64,000 nt of DNA from Nonomuraea pusilla (GTDB lineage Bacteria > Actinomycetota > Actinomycetes > Streptosporangiales > Streptosporangiaceae), in contig NZ_FOBF01000001.1 of assembly GCF_900109355.1 (NCBI RefSeq), forward strand, positions 361,383 through 425,382. The letters are read 5' to 3'. The position numbers and the translations under genes were made by a program. The notes beneath the pieces are model-generated. The model was not told the DNA's origin. It saw nothing but the letters and a program-made list of their open reading frames with translations, and ran no database searches. This document shows, in pieces, positions 43,846 to 53,103 of the stretch. Positions within the stretch are counted from its first letter, which is position 1, and each line of letters starts with the position of its first letter.

Positions 43846-45678
43846 ATGAATCTGGTCAATCTTGAGTCGGTTTCCCACGCTTACGGGCCCAAACCGCTCC
43901 TCAGTGACGTCTCCCTCGGCGTCGAGGCTGGGGAGCGCATCGGCGTCGTCGGGCGTAACGGCGGCGGGAAGACGACGCTGCTGTCCGTCCTCGCGGGCGA
44001 GGTGCGTCCCGACAGCGGCCGCGTCACCCACAACCGGGGCCTGAACGTCGGGTTCCTCAGCCAGCGCGACACGCTCGACCCGGGCGCGTCGGTGCGTGAG
44101 CTGGTCCTCGGGGGCAGGGCCGAGCACGAGTGGGCGGGCGACCAGCGGGTCCGTGAGATCCTCGTCAACCTCATCGGCGACCTCGACCTCGACTCCAAGG
44201 CCGGCGACCTGTCGGGTGGGGAGCGGCGGCGTACGGCGCTGGCGCAGCTGCTCATCGACGACCACGACCTGATCATGCTGGACGAGCCCACGAACCACCT
44301 CGACATCGAGGCGATCGCCTGGCTCGCGGCGCACCTGTCGGGCCGCAGGAGCGCGCTCGTGGTGGTGACGCACGACCGGTGGTTCCTCGACGCGGTGTCC
44401 ACCAGGACGTGGGAGGTCGTCGACGGGCGCGTCGAGCGCTACGAGGGCGGCTACGCGGCGTACGTGCTGGCGAAGGCCGAGCGGGCCCGCATCGCGCAGG
44501 CCGCCGAGGAGCGCCGCCAGAACCTCATGCGCAAGGAGATCGCGTGGCTGCGGCGCGGCCCGCCCGCGCGGACGTCCAAGCCGAAGTTCCGCATCGAGGC
44601 GGCGCAGGCGCTGATCGCGAACGAGCCGCCGCCGCGCGAGAGCGTGGAGCTGCTGCGGTTCGCGGCGGCGCGGCTCGGCAAGACCGTGTACGACCTGGAG
44701 GACGTCACCCTGCACGCCGGCGGCCCCGCGAGCGGCCCGATGGTGCTCGACCACTGCACCTGGCAGTTCGGCCCTGGCGACCGGATCGGGCTGATCGGTG
44801 TGAACGGCTCGGGCAAGTCCTCGGTGCTGCGCCTGCTGGCCGACACGATCAAGCCCGATTCCGGCAAGGTCGTCAGGGGCAGGACGGTCCGGCTGGCGTA
44901 CCTGTCGCAGGAGCTGGCCGAGCTCGACCCGGAGCGGCGCGTGCTGGAGACGGTCGAGGAGATCCGCAAGTACGTCCAGGTCGGCAAGAAGGAGTGGTCG
45001 GCGTCCCAGCTGCTGGAGCGGCTCGGGTTCAAGGGCGACGCGCAGTGGAAGGTCGTCGGCGACCTGTCCGGCGGCGAGCGGCGGCGTCTGCAGCTGCTCA
45101 GGCTGCTCATGGACGACCCCAACGTCCTCATGCTGGACGAGCCGACCAACGACCTCGACATCGAGACGCTGAACGAGCTGGAGGACCTCCTCGACGGCTG
45201 GCCCGGCACGCTGATCCTGGTGAGCCACGACCGCTACTTCCTGGAGCGCGTCACCGACAAGTGCGTCGCGCTGCTGGGTGACGGCAGGCTGTCGCTCCTG
45301 CCGGGCGGGGTGGACGAGTACCTGGAGCGCCGCGCCGCGGGCACGGCGCTGACCGCCAGGCTCGGGTCCGCCGCGGCCCAGCCCGTACGTACGGGGCAGG
45401 CGGAGGGCGGCGCAGGTTCGCCGGTCACCGGCGACGGCCAGGCGAAGCCCGGGCTGTCGGCGAAGGAGGAGCGGGAGCTCCGCAAGGAGCTCAACCGGCT
45501 GGAGCGCCAGCTCGACAAGCTGGGCGAGCAGGAGGCGAAGCTGCACGCCGCCATGGCGGAAGCGGCCGGCGACTACGCCGAGCTGGGGTCGCTGGACGCG
45601 CGGCTGCGGGAGGTGCTCGCGCAGAAGGACACGGTGGAGTCGGACTGGCTGGACCTCGCCGACCGCCTCGGCGACTGA
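43846..45678 (+). CDS. ABC-F family ATPase (translation factor/Uup-like)
   Basis: This 610-residue soluble protein has two ABC domains (GRNGGGKTT and GVNGSGKSS Walker A; both LSGGERRR signatures; LDEPTNHLD and LDEPTNDLD). They are joined by a charged linker with RRGPPARTSKPKFR, and a C-terminal coiled coil follows (about residues 545-610, KELNRLERQLDKLGEQEAKL) as in Uup. No membrane segment is present. ABC-F proteins act on ribosomes in translation control or antibiotic protection. The ispE-ABC-F neighbourhood is common in actinobacteria, which argues for a housekeeping role. A clear GGGAGG lies before the ATG. Confidence 0.93.
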   Translation: MNLVNLESVSHAYGPKPLLSDVSLGVEAGERIGVVGRNGGGKTTLLSVLAGEVRPDSGRVTHNRGLNVGFLSQRDTLDPGASVRELVLGGRAEHEWAGDQRVREILVNLIGDLDLDSKAGDLSGGERRRTALAQLLIDDHDLIMLDEPTNHLDIEAIAWLAAHLSGRRSALVVVTHDRWFLDAVSTRTWEVVDGRVERYEGGYAAYVLAKAERARIAQAAEERRQNLMRKEIAWLRRGPPARTSKPKFRIEAAQALIANEPPPRESVELLRFAAARLGKTVYDLEDVTLHAGGPASGPMVLDHCTWQFGPGDRIGLIGVNGSGKSSVLRLLADTIKPDSGKVVRGRTVRLAYLSQELAELDPERRVLETVEEIRKYVQVGKKEWSASQLLERLGFKGDAQWKVVGDLSGGERRRLQLLRLLMDDPNVLMLDEPTNDLDIETLNELEDLLDGWPGTLILVSHDRYFLERVTDKCVALLGDGRLSLLPGGVDEYLERRAAGTALTARLGSAAAQPVRTGQAEGGAGSPVTGDGQAKPGLSAKEERELRKELNRLERQLDKLGEQEAKLHAAMAEAAGDYAELGSLDARLREVLAQKDTVESDWLDLADRLGD

Positions 45679-45705
45679 TCGGGCCGCTCGCCCACTCGGT
45701 GTTCT

Positions 45706-45741
45706 CGGAGCGCCGGCGCCGTTCTCGGTGCCGGCGCTCCG
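45706..45741. terminator. Bidirectional terminator hairpin after ABC-F gene
   Basis: CGGAGCGCCGGC (45706-45717) pairs perfectly with GCCGGCGCTCCG (45730-45741) around a 12-base loop, between the convergent ABC-F and SnoaL-like genes. Confidence 0.75.
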
Positions 45742-45780
45742 TCGTCCGGGGCGCGTTCCACGGGGGCGCGGACGCCGGGG

Positions 45781-46299
45781 TCAGCGTCGGCCCAGGCCGA
45801 GCCGGCGGGCGGCGCGTGCCATCAGCTGGGACATCGTGGAGGGGAACGAGTCGGGCTCGGGAACGGTGACGGGGCGGACGCGTCCGTTGTGGATCGCGCC
45901 GATCTTCCAGCCGGCGTCCGTGCGCACCACGACGATGGTCTGCCGTGACAGCCGCCGCTTCGGGAGCGTGGATCGCCAGGGCATCAGGACGGAGGCCGTT
46001 CCGTACACGATCGCGACGTCGGGCGTGAGGTGGCGGACGGATTCCAGGTCGCCGACCAGCGCCGAGCCGGCCAGGACGCCGCGGAAGAGCTTGTCGTGGT
46101 TGTGCTGGTGCGTGCGGCGGCCACGGGCGATGGTGCCGTCGTAGGAGACGTAGTCGGAGTCGTCGGTGAACAGCGCGCCGAACGCCTGGGCGTCACCGGC
46201 TGTCCAGGCTGCCATGAAGTCGGCGAAGAGCTTTTCGATCTGAGCGGCGTCGCCGGTGGGCGCGCTGCTGGTGGGCCCGGTGAGGGCGGTCGAGGGCAT
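45781..46299 (-). CDS. SnoaL-like (SgcJ/EcaC-type) NTF2-fold protein
   Basis: This 172-residue protein has an NTF2-like domain: IEKLFADFMAAWTAGDAQAFGALFTDDSDYVSYDG, then IVYGTASVLMPW and RQTIVVVRTDAGWKIGAIHNGRV. Members range from enzymes in polyketide tailoring to small-molecule binding proteins, and the name oxidoreductase often given to this group is not supported by any cofactor motif here. It is divergent from a MarR regulator with a palindrome between them, so it is probably the regulator's target. Confidence 0.85.
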   Translation of the reverse strand: MPSTALTGPTSSAPTGDAAQIEKLFADFMAAWTAGDAQAFGALFTDDSDYVSYDGTIARGRRTHQHNHDKLFRGVLAGSALVGDLESVRHLTPDVAIVYGTASVLMPWRSTLPKRRLSRQTIVVVRTDAGWKIGAIHNGRVRPVTVPEPDSFPSTMSQLMARAARRLGLGRR

Positions 46300-46319
46300 G
46301 GCGGTACCTCCGGAGGTGA

Positions 46320-46351
46320 TATCGTCGTTTCGAGCAACGAAATATACGATA
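46320..46351. promoter_or_regulatory. Candidate MarR operator
   Basis: TATCGT-3-TTCG-5-CGAA-4-ACGATA is an interrupted palindrome in the 66-base gap between the SnoaL-like and MarR genes. It is AT-rich against a high-GC background and covers the likely promoters of both. Confidence 0.55.
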
Positions 46352-46365
46352 ACAGAAAGATTCGA

Positions 46366-46842
46366 ATGTCGAAACGTGAAGCCATCGGAGAGATCGCCAT
46401 GGAGCTCCGGCAGCTGCAGCAGAGCTTCGACGCCTTCGACGAGGCGGCCGCCGGCAGGCTCGCCCTCAACCGCACCGACCTGCGCTGCCTCGACGTGGTG
46501 CTGGCCGGCGGTCCGCTGCCCGCAGGCCGGATCAGCGTCGCCTTGAAGCTCAGCCCGGCGGCCACCACCACGGTCATCGACCGGCTGGAACGCGCGGGCA
46601 TGGTGTTCCGCTCTCCCGATCCGGACAACCGCCGCCGCGTCCTGGTCACGGCGACCGACGCCGCCCGCTCGGCCGAGGCCGAGATCTTCGTCCCGGTGGG
46701 GGAGGCGGGCGTCCGGGCGCTGCAGGGGTACGGGCCGGACGAGCTGGCCGTCATCCTCGATTTCCTGCGTACCGCCCGCAGGATCCAGGAGGAGCAGGCC
46801 GCTCGCGTCAGGGACCTGCCCGAAGCCGCGGCCGGGCGCTGA
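46366..46842 (+). CDS. MarR-family transcriptional regulator
   Basis: This 158-residue winged-helix regulator has a recognition helix region SPAATTTVIDRLERAGMVFRS and a beta wing DPDNRRRVLVTATDA. The flanking helices fit MarR dimers. It is divergent from the SnoaL-like gene and probably represses that gene and itself through the palindrome in the gap. The inducing ligand is unknown. I set the start at the ATG at 46366; the longer open frame upstream is antisense to the neighbour. Confidence 0.88.
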   Translation: MSKREAIGEIAMELRQLQQSFDAFDEAAAGRLALNRTDLRCLDVVLAGGPLPAGRISVALKLSPAATTTVIDRLERAGMVFRSPDPDNRRRVLVTATDAARSAEAEIFVPVGEAGVRALQGYGPDELAVILDFLRTARRIQEEQAARVRDLPEAAAGR

Positions 46843-46914
46843 CGGGACACGCGGGCTCCGGCACGCGGCGGGCCGGCAGGCTCCGGCACGCCGCCCGCTC
46901 GGCGGTGCGGGCCG

Positions 46915-47418
46915 TCAGGGGGTGTCGAAGGGGGCGAGGAGGGTGCGGAGGAGGGCGGCGAGATGGCGGCGGTCGGAGGGGCCGAGCCCCGACAGGAGCT
47001 CGCGTTCGCGGCGCAGCAGGTCGGTGAACGCGGCGTCGACCCGGGCGAGACCGGTGTCGGTGAGGGAGACGAGGACGCCGCGCCGGTCCTCGGGGTCGGG
47101 GCGGCGGCGGACGAGGCCGGCCTGGGTGAGCCGGTCGATGCGGTTGGTCATGGTGCCGGAGGTGACGAGGGTGGCGCGCAGCAGCGCGCCGGGGCTCAGC
47201 TCGTACGGCTTGCCGGCCCGTCGCAGCGCGGTGAGCACGTCGAACTCCCACGGTTCGAGGTCGTGCTCGGTGAACGCGGCGCGTCTGGCCCTGTCGAGGT
47301 GTTTGGCCAGTCGCGACACGCGCGAGAGCACCTGCAGTGGTTCGACGTCGAGGTCGGGGCGCTCGCTGCGCCAGGCCGCGACGAGCCGGTCGACCTCGTC
47401 CTGCGCATCGTCCGTCAT
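46915..47418 (-). CDS. MarR-family transcriptional regulator (second)
   Basis: This 167-residue MarR protein has helices LEPWEFDVLTALRRAG and a recognition helix LVTSGTMTNRIDRLTQAGLVRR, followed by a wing with DPEDRRGVLVSLTDTG. It is not closely similar to the other MarR. It is divergent from the methyltransferase-VOC gene pair, and a strong 12-6-12 dyad covers the shared promoter region. I chose the ATG at 47418 because the longer frame would run through that operator. Confidence 0.9.
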   Translation of the reverse strand: MTDDAQDEVDRLVAAWRSERPDLDVEPLQVLSRVSRLAKHLDRARRAAFTEHDLEPWEFDVLTALRRAGKPYELSPGALLRATLVTSGTMTNRIDRLTQAGLVRRRPDPEDRRGVLVSLTDTGLARVDAAFTDLLRRERELLSGLGPSDRRHLAALLRTLLAPFDTP

Positions 47419-47436
47419 GACACAGAGTGTACTGTC

Positions 47437-47466
47437 TTGACATCGAGATATCTCTCTCGATATCAA
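47437..47466. promoter_or_regulatory. MarR-type operator and methyltransferase promoter
   Basis: TTGACATCGAGA (47437-47448) and TCTCGATATCAA (47455-47466) form a 12-6-12 dyad with one mismatch. The left arm includes a perfect -35 TTGACA and the right arm includes TATCAA as a -10-like box at 18-base spacing, only eight bases before the methyltransferase ATG. Binding would block that promoter, and the mRNA would be almost leaderless. Confidence 0.65.
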
Positions 47467-47474
47467 TTATCTTC

Positions 47475-48245
47475 ATGTCAAGAGATATCTGGGATCCGGT
47501 TGCGTACGCGGTCTACGCCGATGAACGGTCGCGGCCGTTCATTGAGCTGATCTCCAGGGTGGGGGCGGTCGCTCCCGATTATGTCGTGGACGCGGGCTGC
47601 GGCAGCGGGCAACTCACCGCGCAGCTCGCACATCGCTGGCCGAACGCCACGATCCAGGGCTTCGACGCCTCGCCGGCGATGATCGCCAAGGCGCGGGAGC
47701 TGGGCACGCGCGTGCGGTTCGCGGTGGCGGACGTCACGACATGGCGTCCCGACCGTCCGGTGGACGTGGTCGTCTCGAACGCCGTGCTGCAGTGGGTGCC
47801 CGGACACAGGGGCGTGCTGGAGCACTGGATCGAGATGCTGAGCGCGGGCGGCTGGCTGGCCTTCCAGATGCCGGGCAACTTCGACGCGCCCAGCCACACC
47901 GCCATCAGGGAGCTGTGCGCCTCGCGCGCCTGGTCCGACCGGCTGGGCGACCTCCTCAGGAGCAACCCGGTCGGCGACCCGCAGGAGTACGTGGACCTGC
48001 TCTTCGACAGCGGCTCGATGGTGGACGCCTGGGAGACGACGTACGTGCACGTCCTGCAGGGGGAGAACCCGGTGCTGGACTGGGTGTCGGGCACGGCGCT
48101 GCGCCCGGTCCTGGACCGGCTCGAACCGCACGACCAGCGCCGTTTCACCGCGGAACTGGGCAGGCTGCTCGCCGAGGCGTATCCGGCGCGCAGTTACGGC
48201 ACGCCGTTCCCGTTCCGCCGGATCTTCGTGGTGGCGCAGAAATGA
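47475..48245 (+). CDS. tam: Class I SAM methyltransferase, trans-aconitate 2-methyltransferase-like
   Basis: This 256-residue methyltransferase has the SAM motif VVDAGCGSGQLT near residues 37-48, GFDASPAMIAKAR and SNAVLQWVPGH. The closing PFPFRRIFVVAQ is typical of Tam, which methylates trans-aconitate to neutralise this aconitase inhibitor. Specificity is assigned from overall pattern only. Its stop overlaps the VOC gene start (ATGA). Confidence 0.82.
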   Translation: MSRDIWDPVAYAVYADERSRPFIELISRVGAVAPDYVVDAGCGSGQLTAQLAHRWPNATIQGFDASPAMIAKARELGTRVRFAVADVTTWRPDRPVDVVVSNAVLQWVPGHRGVLEHWIEMLSAGGWLAFQMPGNFDAPSHTAIRELCASRAWSDRLGDLLRSNPVGDPQEYVDLLFDSGSMVDAWETTYVHVLQGENPVLDWVSGTALRPVLDRLEPHDQRRFTAELGRLLAEAYPARSYGTPFPFRRIFVVAQK

Positions 48246-48589
48246 TCACTGCCTTCCACCACGTCCTGCTCGCCGCCCCGCCCGGCAGCGAGCCGCGCTT
48301 ACGCGCGTTCTACGCCGGCGTGCTGGGCCTGCGCGAGGTGCCCAAGCCGCCGGAACTGGCCCGGCGGGGCGGGGTGTGGTTCCGCGGCGAGGGCGTGGAG
48401 ATCCACCTCGGCGTCGAGGAGGACTTCCGCCCGGCTCGCAAGGCGCATCCCGCATTCCTCGTGGACGACCTCGACGCGTACGCCGCCAAGATCCCGGACG
48501 CCGTGCCCGACGACCTCTTCCCGGGCCACCGCCGCATCTACGTCACCGACCCCGTCGGCAACAGGATCGAGCTCCTGCAAGCCCTGTGA
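48242..48589 (+). CDS. VOC (glyoxalase/dioxygenase) superfamily protein
   Basis: This 115-residue protein has two beta-alpha-beta-beta-beta modules. FHHVLLAAPPG opens the first, and YVTDPVGNRIELLQ closes the second with the usual metal-ligand Glu. Family members include glyoxalases, antibiotic-binding proteins and epimerases. The reaction here is unknown. It is translationally coupled to the methyltransferase by a four-base overlap, so both probably answer to the same MarR regulator. Confidence 0.85.
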   Translation: MITAFHHVLLAAPPGSEPRLRAFYAGVLGLREVPKPPELARRGGVWFRGEGVEIHLGVEEDFRPARKAHPAFLVDDLDAYAAKIPDAVPDDLFPGHRRIYVTDPVGNRIELLQAL

Positions 48590-48641
48590 TGTTCACCTGC
48601 CGGTGGCATCATGGTCCGAAATCGGACACTTGCGAGGTGCA

Positions 48642-50162
48642 GTGGGCATCGAGATCGAGGACAAGTTCGACGTTCCCCCCGACTACGCGATTCCGGACCT
48701 CACCCGTTTCGGTGAGGTGGTCGGCCCCAAGAGTCACCAGCTCGTCGCGCTCTACTACGACACCCCCGACCTCAGGCTGGCCGCCCGCGGCGTCACGCTG
48801 CGGCGCAGGCGCGGCGGCGCGGACCCGGGCTGGCACCTGAAGCTGCCCAAGGCGAGAGGCGCGCGGCAGGAGATCACCCGTCCGCTCACCCGCAGCGTCA
48901 AGGAGGTGCCCCAGGACCTCGTGGAGCTGGTGCGCGCCTACACGCGCGGCGCGCCGCTCGTCGTGGTCGCCGAGCTGGAGACGCGCAGGAGCGTCACCCT
49001 GCTGCGCGAGGGCGGCGCGGGGCTGGTCGAGCTCGCCGACGACCGCGTCAAGGGCACCGCGTTCCGCGACGGGGTGAAGGACGACGGGGCGAAGGACGAC
49101 GGGGCGAAGGACGGGGTGAAAGTCGTCCGCTGGCGCGAGGTGGAGGCGGAGCTGCTCGACCACGGCAGGCCCGAGCTGCTGGCCAAGGTGGGCAAGCGGC
49201 TGCGCAAGGCGGGCGCGGTGCCCGCGGGGGCGGGCAGCAAGCTGGCCAGGCTGCTGCGTCCGGCGCCTCCCGCGAAGGCGGCGACGGAGCCAGGCTCGGC
49301 GGGCGAGGTCGTCGTGGACTACCTGGCGTCGCAGGTGACGGCCCTGCTCGCGCAGGACCCGCGGGTGCGCAGGGCCGAGGAGGACGCCGTCCACCGGATG
49401 CGGGTGGCGGCGCGCCGGCTGCGCAGCGCGCTGAAGGCGTTCAGCGGCGTCGTCACGGGCACGGAGCCGCTGCAGGAGGAGCTGCGCCGGCTCGGCGCGG
49501 TGCTCGGCGAGGCGCGCGACCTGGAGGTGATCAGGGAGCGGTTCGGCCGCCGGCTGGACGCGCTGCCGCCGGAGCTGGTGACCGGCCCCGTGCGGGCGCG
49601 GCTGGGCTCCGGCCTGCGGGAGCGCGAGGAGGAGGCGTACGGGCGCATCAGGGACGTGCTCAGCGGCGACCGCTACTACGCGCTCCTCGACGCGCTGGAC
49701 GCCGTGGTGGCCAGGCCGGAGCTGGGCAGGGCCGCGGCGAAGCCGGCCGGGAAGAAGCTCGACGCCGTCGCGCTCTCCGCGTGGAAGAAGGTGACGAAGG
49801 CGTACGAGACCGCGCAGTCCACCACCGATCCGGAACGCCGCGAGATCGCCCTGCACGATGTGCGCAAGGCCGCCAAACGCGCCCGCTACACCGCCGAGGC
49901 GCTCGAACCAGTACTCGGCCGTCGGATGACGAAGCTGGCCAGGTTGGCGAAAGGCGTCCAGGAGGCGCTGGGCGGCCACCAGGACGGCGTGGTGGCGCAG
50001 GAGACGCTGGCCAAGGAGGCGGAGAGCGCCCGCCAGGCGGGCGAGGACACCTTCACGTACGGCGTGCTGGCCGGGCTGGAGCGGGCGGCGGCGGAGCGCG
50101 CCCACGCCGATGTCCCCAGGGTGTGGGAGGAGACCGTCGAAGCGGCGAAGAAGCTCGCCTGA
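48642..50162 (+). CDS. CYTH and CHAD domain protein (polyphosphate-associated)
   Basis: This 506-residue protein has an N-terminal CYTH (triphosphate tunnel metalloenzyme) domain with the EIEDK signature within the first ten residues, YYDTPDLRLAARGVTLRRRR and WHLKLPK. From about residue 225 a CHAD domain follows with conserved histidines (AVHRMRVAARRLRSALKAF and LHDVRKAAKRARY). CHAD domains bind polyphosphate, and CYTH enzymes hydrolyse triphosphate. The CYTH domain contains a small insertion of DDGAK repeats (49068-49121). The convergent genes are mutT1 and ppk, which supports a polyphosphate role. The GTG at 48642 is the chosen start. Confidence 0.9.
   Translation: MGIEIEDKFDVPPDYAIPDLTRFGEVVGPKSHQLVALYYDTPDLRLAARGVTLRRRRGGADPGWHLKLPKARGARQEITRPLTRSVKEVPQDLVELVRAYTRGAPLVVVAELETRRSVTLLREGGAGLVELADDRVKGTAFRDGVKDDGAKDDGAKDGVKVVRWREVEAELLDHGRPELLAKVGKRLRKAGAVPAGAGSKLARLLRPAPPAKAATEPGSAGEVVVDYLASQVTALLAQDPRVRRAEEDAVHRMRVAARRLRSALKAFSGVVTGTEPLQEELRRLGAVLGEARDLEVIRERFGRRLDALPPELVTGPVRARLGSGLREREEEAYGRIRDVLSGDRYYALLDALDAVVARPELGRAAAKPAGKKLDAVALSAWKKVTKAYETAQSTTDPERREIALHDVRKAAKRARYTAEALEPVLGRRMTKLARLAKGVQEALGGHQDGVVAQETLAKEAESARQAGEDTFTYGVLAGLERAAAERAHADVPRVWEETVEAAKKLA
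49068..49121 (+). repeat. 15-bp in-frame repeats within the CYTH domain gene
   Basis: Two exact copies of GACGACGGGGCGAAG are flanked by two shorter relatives GACGGGGTGAA. They encode D-G-V-K, D-D-G-A-K, D-D-G-A-K, D-G-V-K. The insertion falls in a loop and keeps the reading frame. Confidence 0.85.
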
Positions 50163-50180
50163 CCGGCGGCGGGGCGGGCG

Positions 50181-51035
50181 TCAGGTGCGGTAGCGCTCCA
50201 CGCCGACGACGCGCCCGCCCGCGTGGTGCAGCACGGCGACGCCGCCCTTGCCCAGGTGCACGTCCCTGCCGCTCAGCGCGGCGATCAGGTCGGGCAGCAC
50301 CTTGCCGTGGCTGCACACGGCCGCGGGCACGGCGACGCTCCTGACGAGCGCGGGCGTCCGGCGCGGGTCCTGGCCGTCCTCGCTGAGCAGCGGGTCGGTC
50401 CTGATGACGCCGCCGTACGGCTCCAGGGTCTGGACGCAGCGCAGGCTCGGGGAGCTGAGCAGCAGCTCGGGGCGGTAGGCGGGCAGCAGCGTGGCGAGGG
50501 TCCTGGCCTGGTCCAGGCCGCCGGCGTCGAGGGGCCGCAGGTCGTCGTCGCCGTCCCACTCGTGCCTGTCGCCGGCGCCGGCGTGCCGGACGAGGACGAG
50601 CGGCACGGTCGTGAGCGGCGCGGCCGTGAGCGCGCGCAGCAGCCCGGCGTCCCACTCGTACGTCAGCAGGGAGCGGGCGGCGTCGAGCGGCAGCCAGCGC
50701 ACTTCGTCAACCTCGTCCGGGAAAGCGCCGGAACGGCCCGGGTCGTCCACGGCGCGGGCGGCCCAGTAGTCCACCCGCTTGAGCCTGTCGCCCACGCGGT
50801 AGTGGGCGGGCGGCAGCGCCTGGCCGAACGCGACCGTCACGCCGGTCTCCTCCCGCACCTCCCGCAGCGCGGTGGCGATGACGTGCTCACCGGCCTTGGG
50901 CTTGCCCTTGGGGAACGTCCAGTCGTCGTACGCGGGGCGGTGGACGAGGGCGACCTCGGGGCGGTTCTCGTCCCCGCGCCAGACGACGGCTCCGGCGGCG
51001 CGCAGCGGGCGCGTCGCCGCCGGGTCAGTCGTCAA
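50181..51035 (-). CDS. mutT1: MutT1-type Nudix hydrolase fused to histidine phosphatase domain
   Basis: This 284-residue protein has an N-terminal Nudix domain with the box [23 protein letters not shown] spread over residues 44-66. A C-terminal histidine-phosphatase domain starts at [11 protein letters not shown] (catalytic RHA) and includes [10 protein letters not shown] and CSHGK. Mycobacterial MutT1 has the same fusion and hydrolyses 8-oxo-dGTP and diadenosine polyphosphates. It overlaps the ppk stop region by 11 bases and follows ppk on the same strand, as in mycobacteria. Confidence 0.93.
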   Translation of the reverse strand: MTTDPAATRPLRAAGAVVWRGDENRPEVALVHRPAYDDWTFPKGKPKAGEHVIATALREVREETGVTVAFGQALPPAHYRVGDRLKRVDYWAARAVDDPGRSGAFPDEVDEVRWLPLDAARSLLTYEWDAGLLRALTAAPLTTVPLVLVRHAGAGDRHEWDGDDDLRPLDAGGLDQARTLATLLPAYRPELLLSSPSLRCVQTLEPYGGVIRTDPLLSEDGQDPRRTPALVRSVAVPAAVCSHGKVLPDLIAALSGRDVHLGKGGVAVLHHAGGRVVGVERYRT

Positions 51036-53085
51036 CGGTCCTCCAGCGCCGGTTCGCGACCAGGCGGCTCTGGAGGTCCTCGCCCGGGTGGCGGACCCAG
51101 GTGCCGTCGGAGCTCAGCCACCACGTGTTCGTGGTGTCGGCCGTCGCGAGGTCCATCAGCTCGATCAGGTACGCCTTGTGCTGCTGCGACGTCACCTTCA
51201 CGAGCGCCTCGACGCGCCGGTCGAGGTTCCTGCGCATGAGGTCGGCGCTGCCGATCCAGATCTCGGGGCGGCGGCCGAGCCCGAACTCGTACACGCGGGA
51301 GTGCTCCAGGAACCGCCCCAGCACCGATCGGACGCGGATGTTCTCGGACAGGTCGGGGATGCCCGGCCGCAGGGTGCACACGCCGCGCACCCACAGGTCC
51401 ACGGGGACGCCGGCGCGCGACGCGCGGTAGAGGGCGTCGATGACGGGCTCGTCCACCAGGGAGTTCGTCTTGATCCTGATGCGGGCGGGGCGTCCGGCCC
51501 GCTGGTGGGCGATCTCCCGCTCGATCCTGGCCAGCAGCCCGCCGCGCAGCGAGTGCGGCGCGACCAGCAGCCTGCGGTAGGCCGAGTGGTGGGAGTAGCC
51601 GGTCAGGTGGATGAACAGGTCGGTGACGTCCTCGCCGACCAGCGGGTCGGCGGTGAGCAGGCCGAAGTCCTCGTACTGGCGGGCGGTCTTGGGGTTGTAG
51701 TTGCCGGTGCCGATGTGGCAGTAGCGGCGCAGCTCGCCCGACGGCTCCTGGCGGACGACGAGCGCGAGCTTGCAGTGGGTCTTCAGCCCGACGACGCCGT
51801 AGACGACGTGGCAGCCGGCGCGTTCGAGCTTGCGGGCCCAGGAGATGTTGGCGTGCTCGTCGAAGCGGGCCTTGATCTCGACGACGACCACGACCTGCTT
51901 GCCGGCCTCGGCGGCGTCGATGAGCGCGTCGACGATCGGGGAGTCGCCGCTGGTGCGGTAGAGGGTCTGCTTGATGGCGAGGACCCTGGGGTCGTTCGCG
52001 GCGACCTCGATGAAGCGCTGCACGCTGGTGGCGAACGAGTCGTACGGGTGGTGCAGCAGCACGTCGCGCTCGCGCAGCACCTGGAAGATGTCGTCCTCGG
52101 CGCTGATCACCTCGGCGGGCACGAACGGGCGGTAGCCGAGCTCGCCCCTGTCGAGGTCGGCGATGGCGTGCAGGCCGGACAGGTCGAGCGGGCCGGCGAT
52201 GCGGTAGATCTCGTGCGGGGCGAGCTCCAGCTCCTCCACGAGGAGCTCCAGCACCTCGGGCGAGATCGTGTCCTCGACCTCCAGGCGCACGGGCGGGCCG
52301 AAGCGCCGCTTGAGCAGTTCCTGCTCCAGGGCCTGCATGAGGTTCTCGGTGACGTCCTCGTCCACGTCGAGGTCCTCGTTGCGGGTGACGCGGAAGACGT
52401 GGTGCTGGACGATCTCCATGCCTTTGAACAGCTGGCCCAGGTGGGCCGCGATGACGTCCTCCAGCGGGACGAAGCGGTCCTTGGAGGCGTTGACGAACCG
52501 GGGGAGCTGCGAGGGGACCTTGACCCTGGCGAAGACGGTGTGGTCGGTGACCGGGTTCCGGACGACGACGGCCAGGTTCAGGCTGAGCCCGGAGATGTAC
52601 GGGAAGGGGTGGGCCGGATCGACGGCCAGCGGGGTGAGCACGGGCCTGATCCGCTCCCTGAAGAGCTTGCGCAGCTCGGTGCGCTCCTCGCGGCCCAGGT
52701 CGTCCCAGCGGACGATCTCGATGCCCTCGGAGGCGAGCAGCGGGCAGATCTGGTCGTGGAAGAGGGCGGCGTGGCGCCTGGCGAGCGCGTCGGCGATCGT
52801 GGCGATCCTGGCGAGCTCCTCGCGGGGCTTCAGCCCGCTCTTGGTGCGCAGCAGCAGGCCGGTCGCCATGCGGCGCTTGAGCCCGGCGACGCGGACGCGG
52901 AAGAACTCGTCGAGGTTGCTGGCGAAGATGGCGAGGAAGCGCACCCGTTCGAGAAGGGGCAGCGAGGGGTCCTCGGCCAGTTCCAGTACCCGCTCGTTGA
53001 ACTGCAGCCAGCTCTCCTCGCGATTGAGGAACCGTTCCTGTGGCAGTGGCAGGTCATTTCCAGCCTGCAGCAGTTCGGCGGACAT
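51025..53085 (-). CDS. ppk: Polyphosphate kinase 1
   Basis: This 686-residue enzyme makes long-chain polyphosphate from [19 protein letters not shown] opens the N domain, and the conserved phosphorylated-histidine regions are visible in HHPYDSF and [12 protein letters not shown], with [11 protein letters not shown] and [18 protein letters not shown] further on. I chose the ATG at 53085, which gives the standard N-terminus. Three 11-base direct repeats just upstream resemble a PhoP (PHO) box, so phosphate starvation may activate it. It is co-directional with mutT1 downstream. Confidence 0.95.
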   Translation of the reverse strand: MSAELLQAGNDLPLPQERFLNREESWLQFNERVLELAEDPSLPLLERVRFLAIFASNLDEFFRVRVAGLKRRMATGLLLRTKSGLKPREELARIATIADALARRHAALFHDQICPLLASEGIEIVRWDDLGREERTELRKLFRERIRPVLTPLAVDPAHPFPYISGLSLNLAVVVRNPVTDHTVFARVKVPSQLPRFVNASKDRFVPLEDVIAAHLGQLFKGMEIVQHHVFRVTRNEDLDVDEDVTENLMQALEQELLKRRFGPPVRLEVEDTISPEVLELLVEELELAPHEIYRIAGPLDLSGLHAIADLDRGELGYRPFVPAEVISAEDDIFQVLRERDVLLHHPYDSFATSVQRFIEVAANDPRVLAIKQTLYRTSGDSPIVDALIDAAEAGKQVVVVVEIKARFDEHANISWARKLERAGCHVVYGVVGLKTHCKLALVVRQEPSGELRRYCHIGTGNYNPKTARQYEDFGLLTADPLVGEDVTDLFIHLTGYSHHSAYRRLLVAPHSLRGGLLARIEREIAHQRAGRPARIRIKTNSLVDEPVIDALYRASRAGVPVDLWVRGVCTLRPGIPDLSENIRVRSVLGRFLEHSRVYEFGLGRRPEIWIGSADLMRRNLDRRVEALVKVTSQQHKAYLIELMDLATADTTNTWWLSSDGTWVRHPGEDLQSRLVANRRWRTVDD

Positions 53086-53103
53086 ATGACCTAATATGCC
53101 CCC

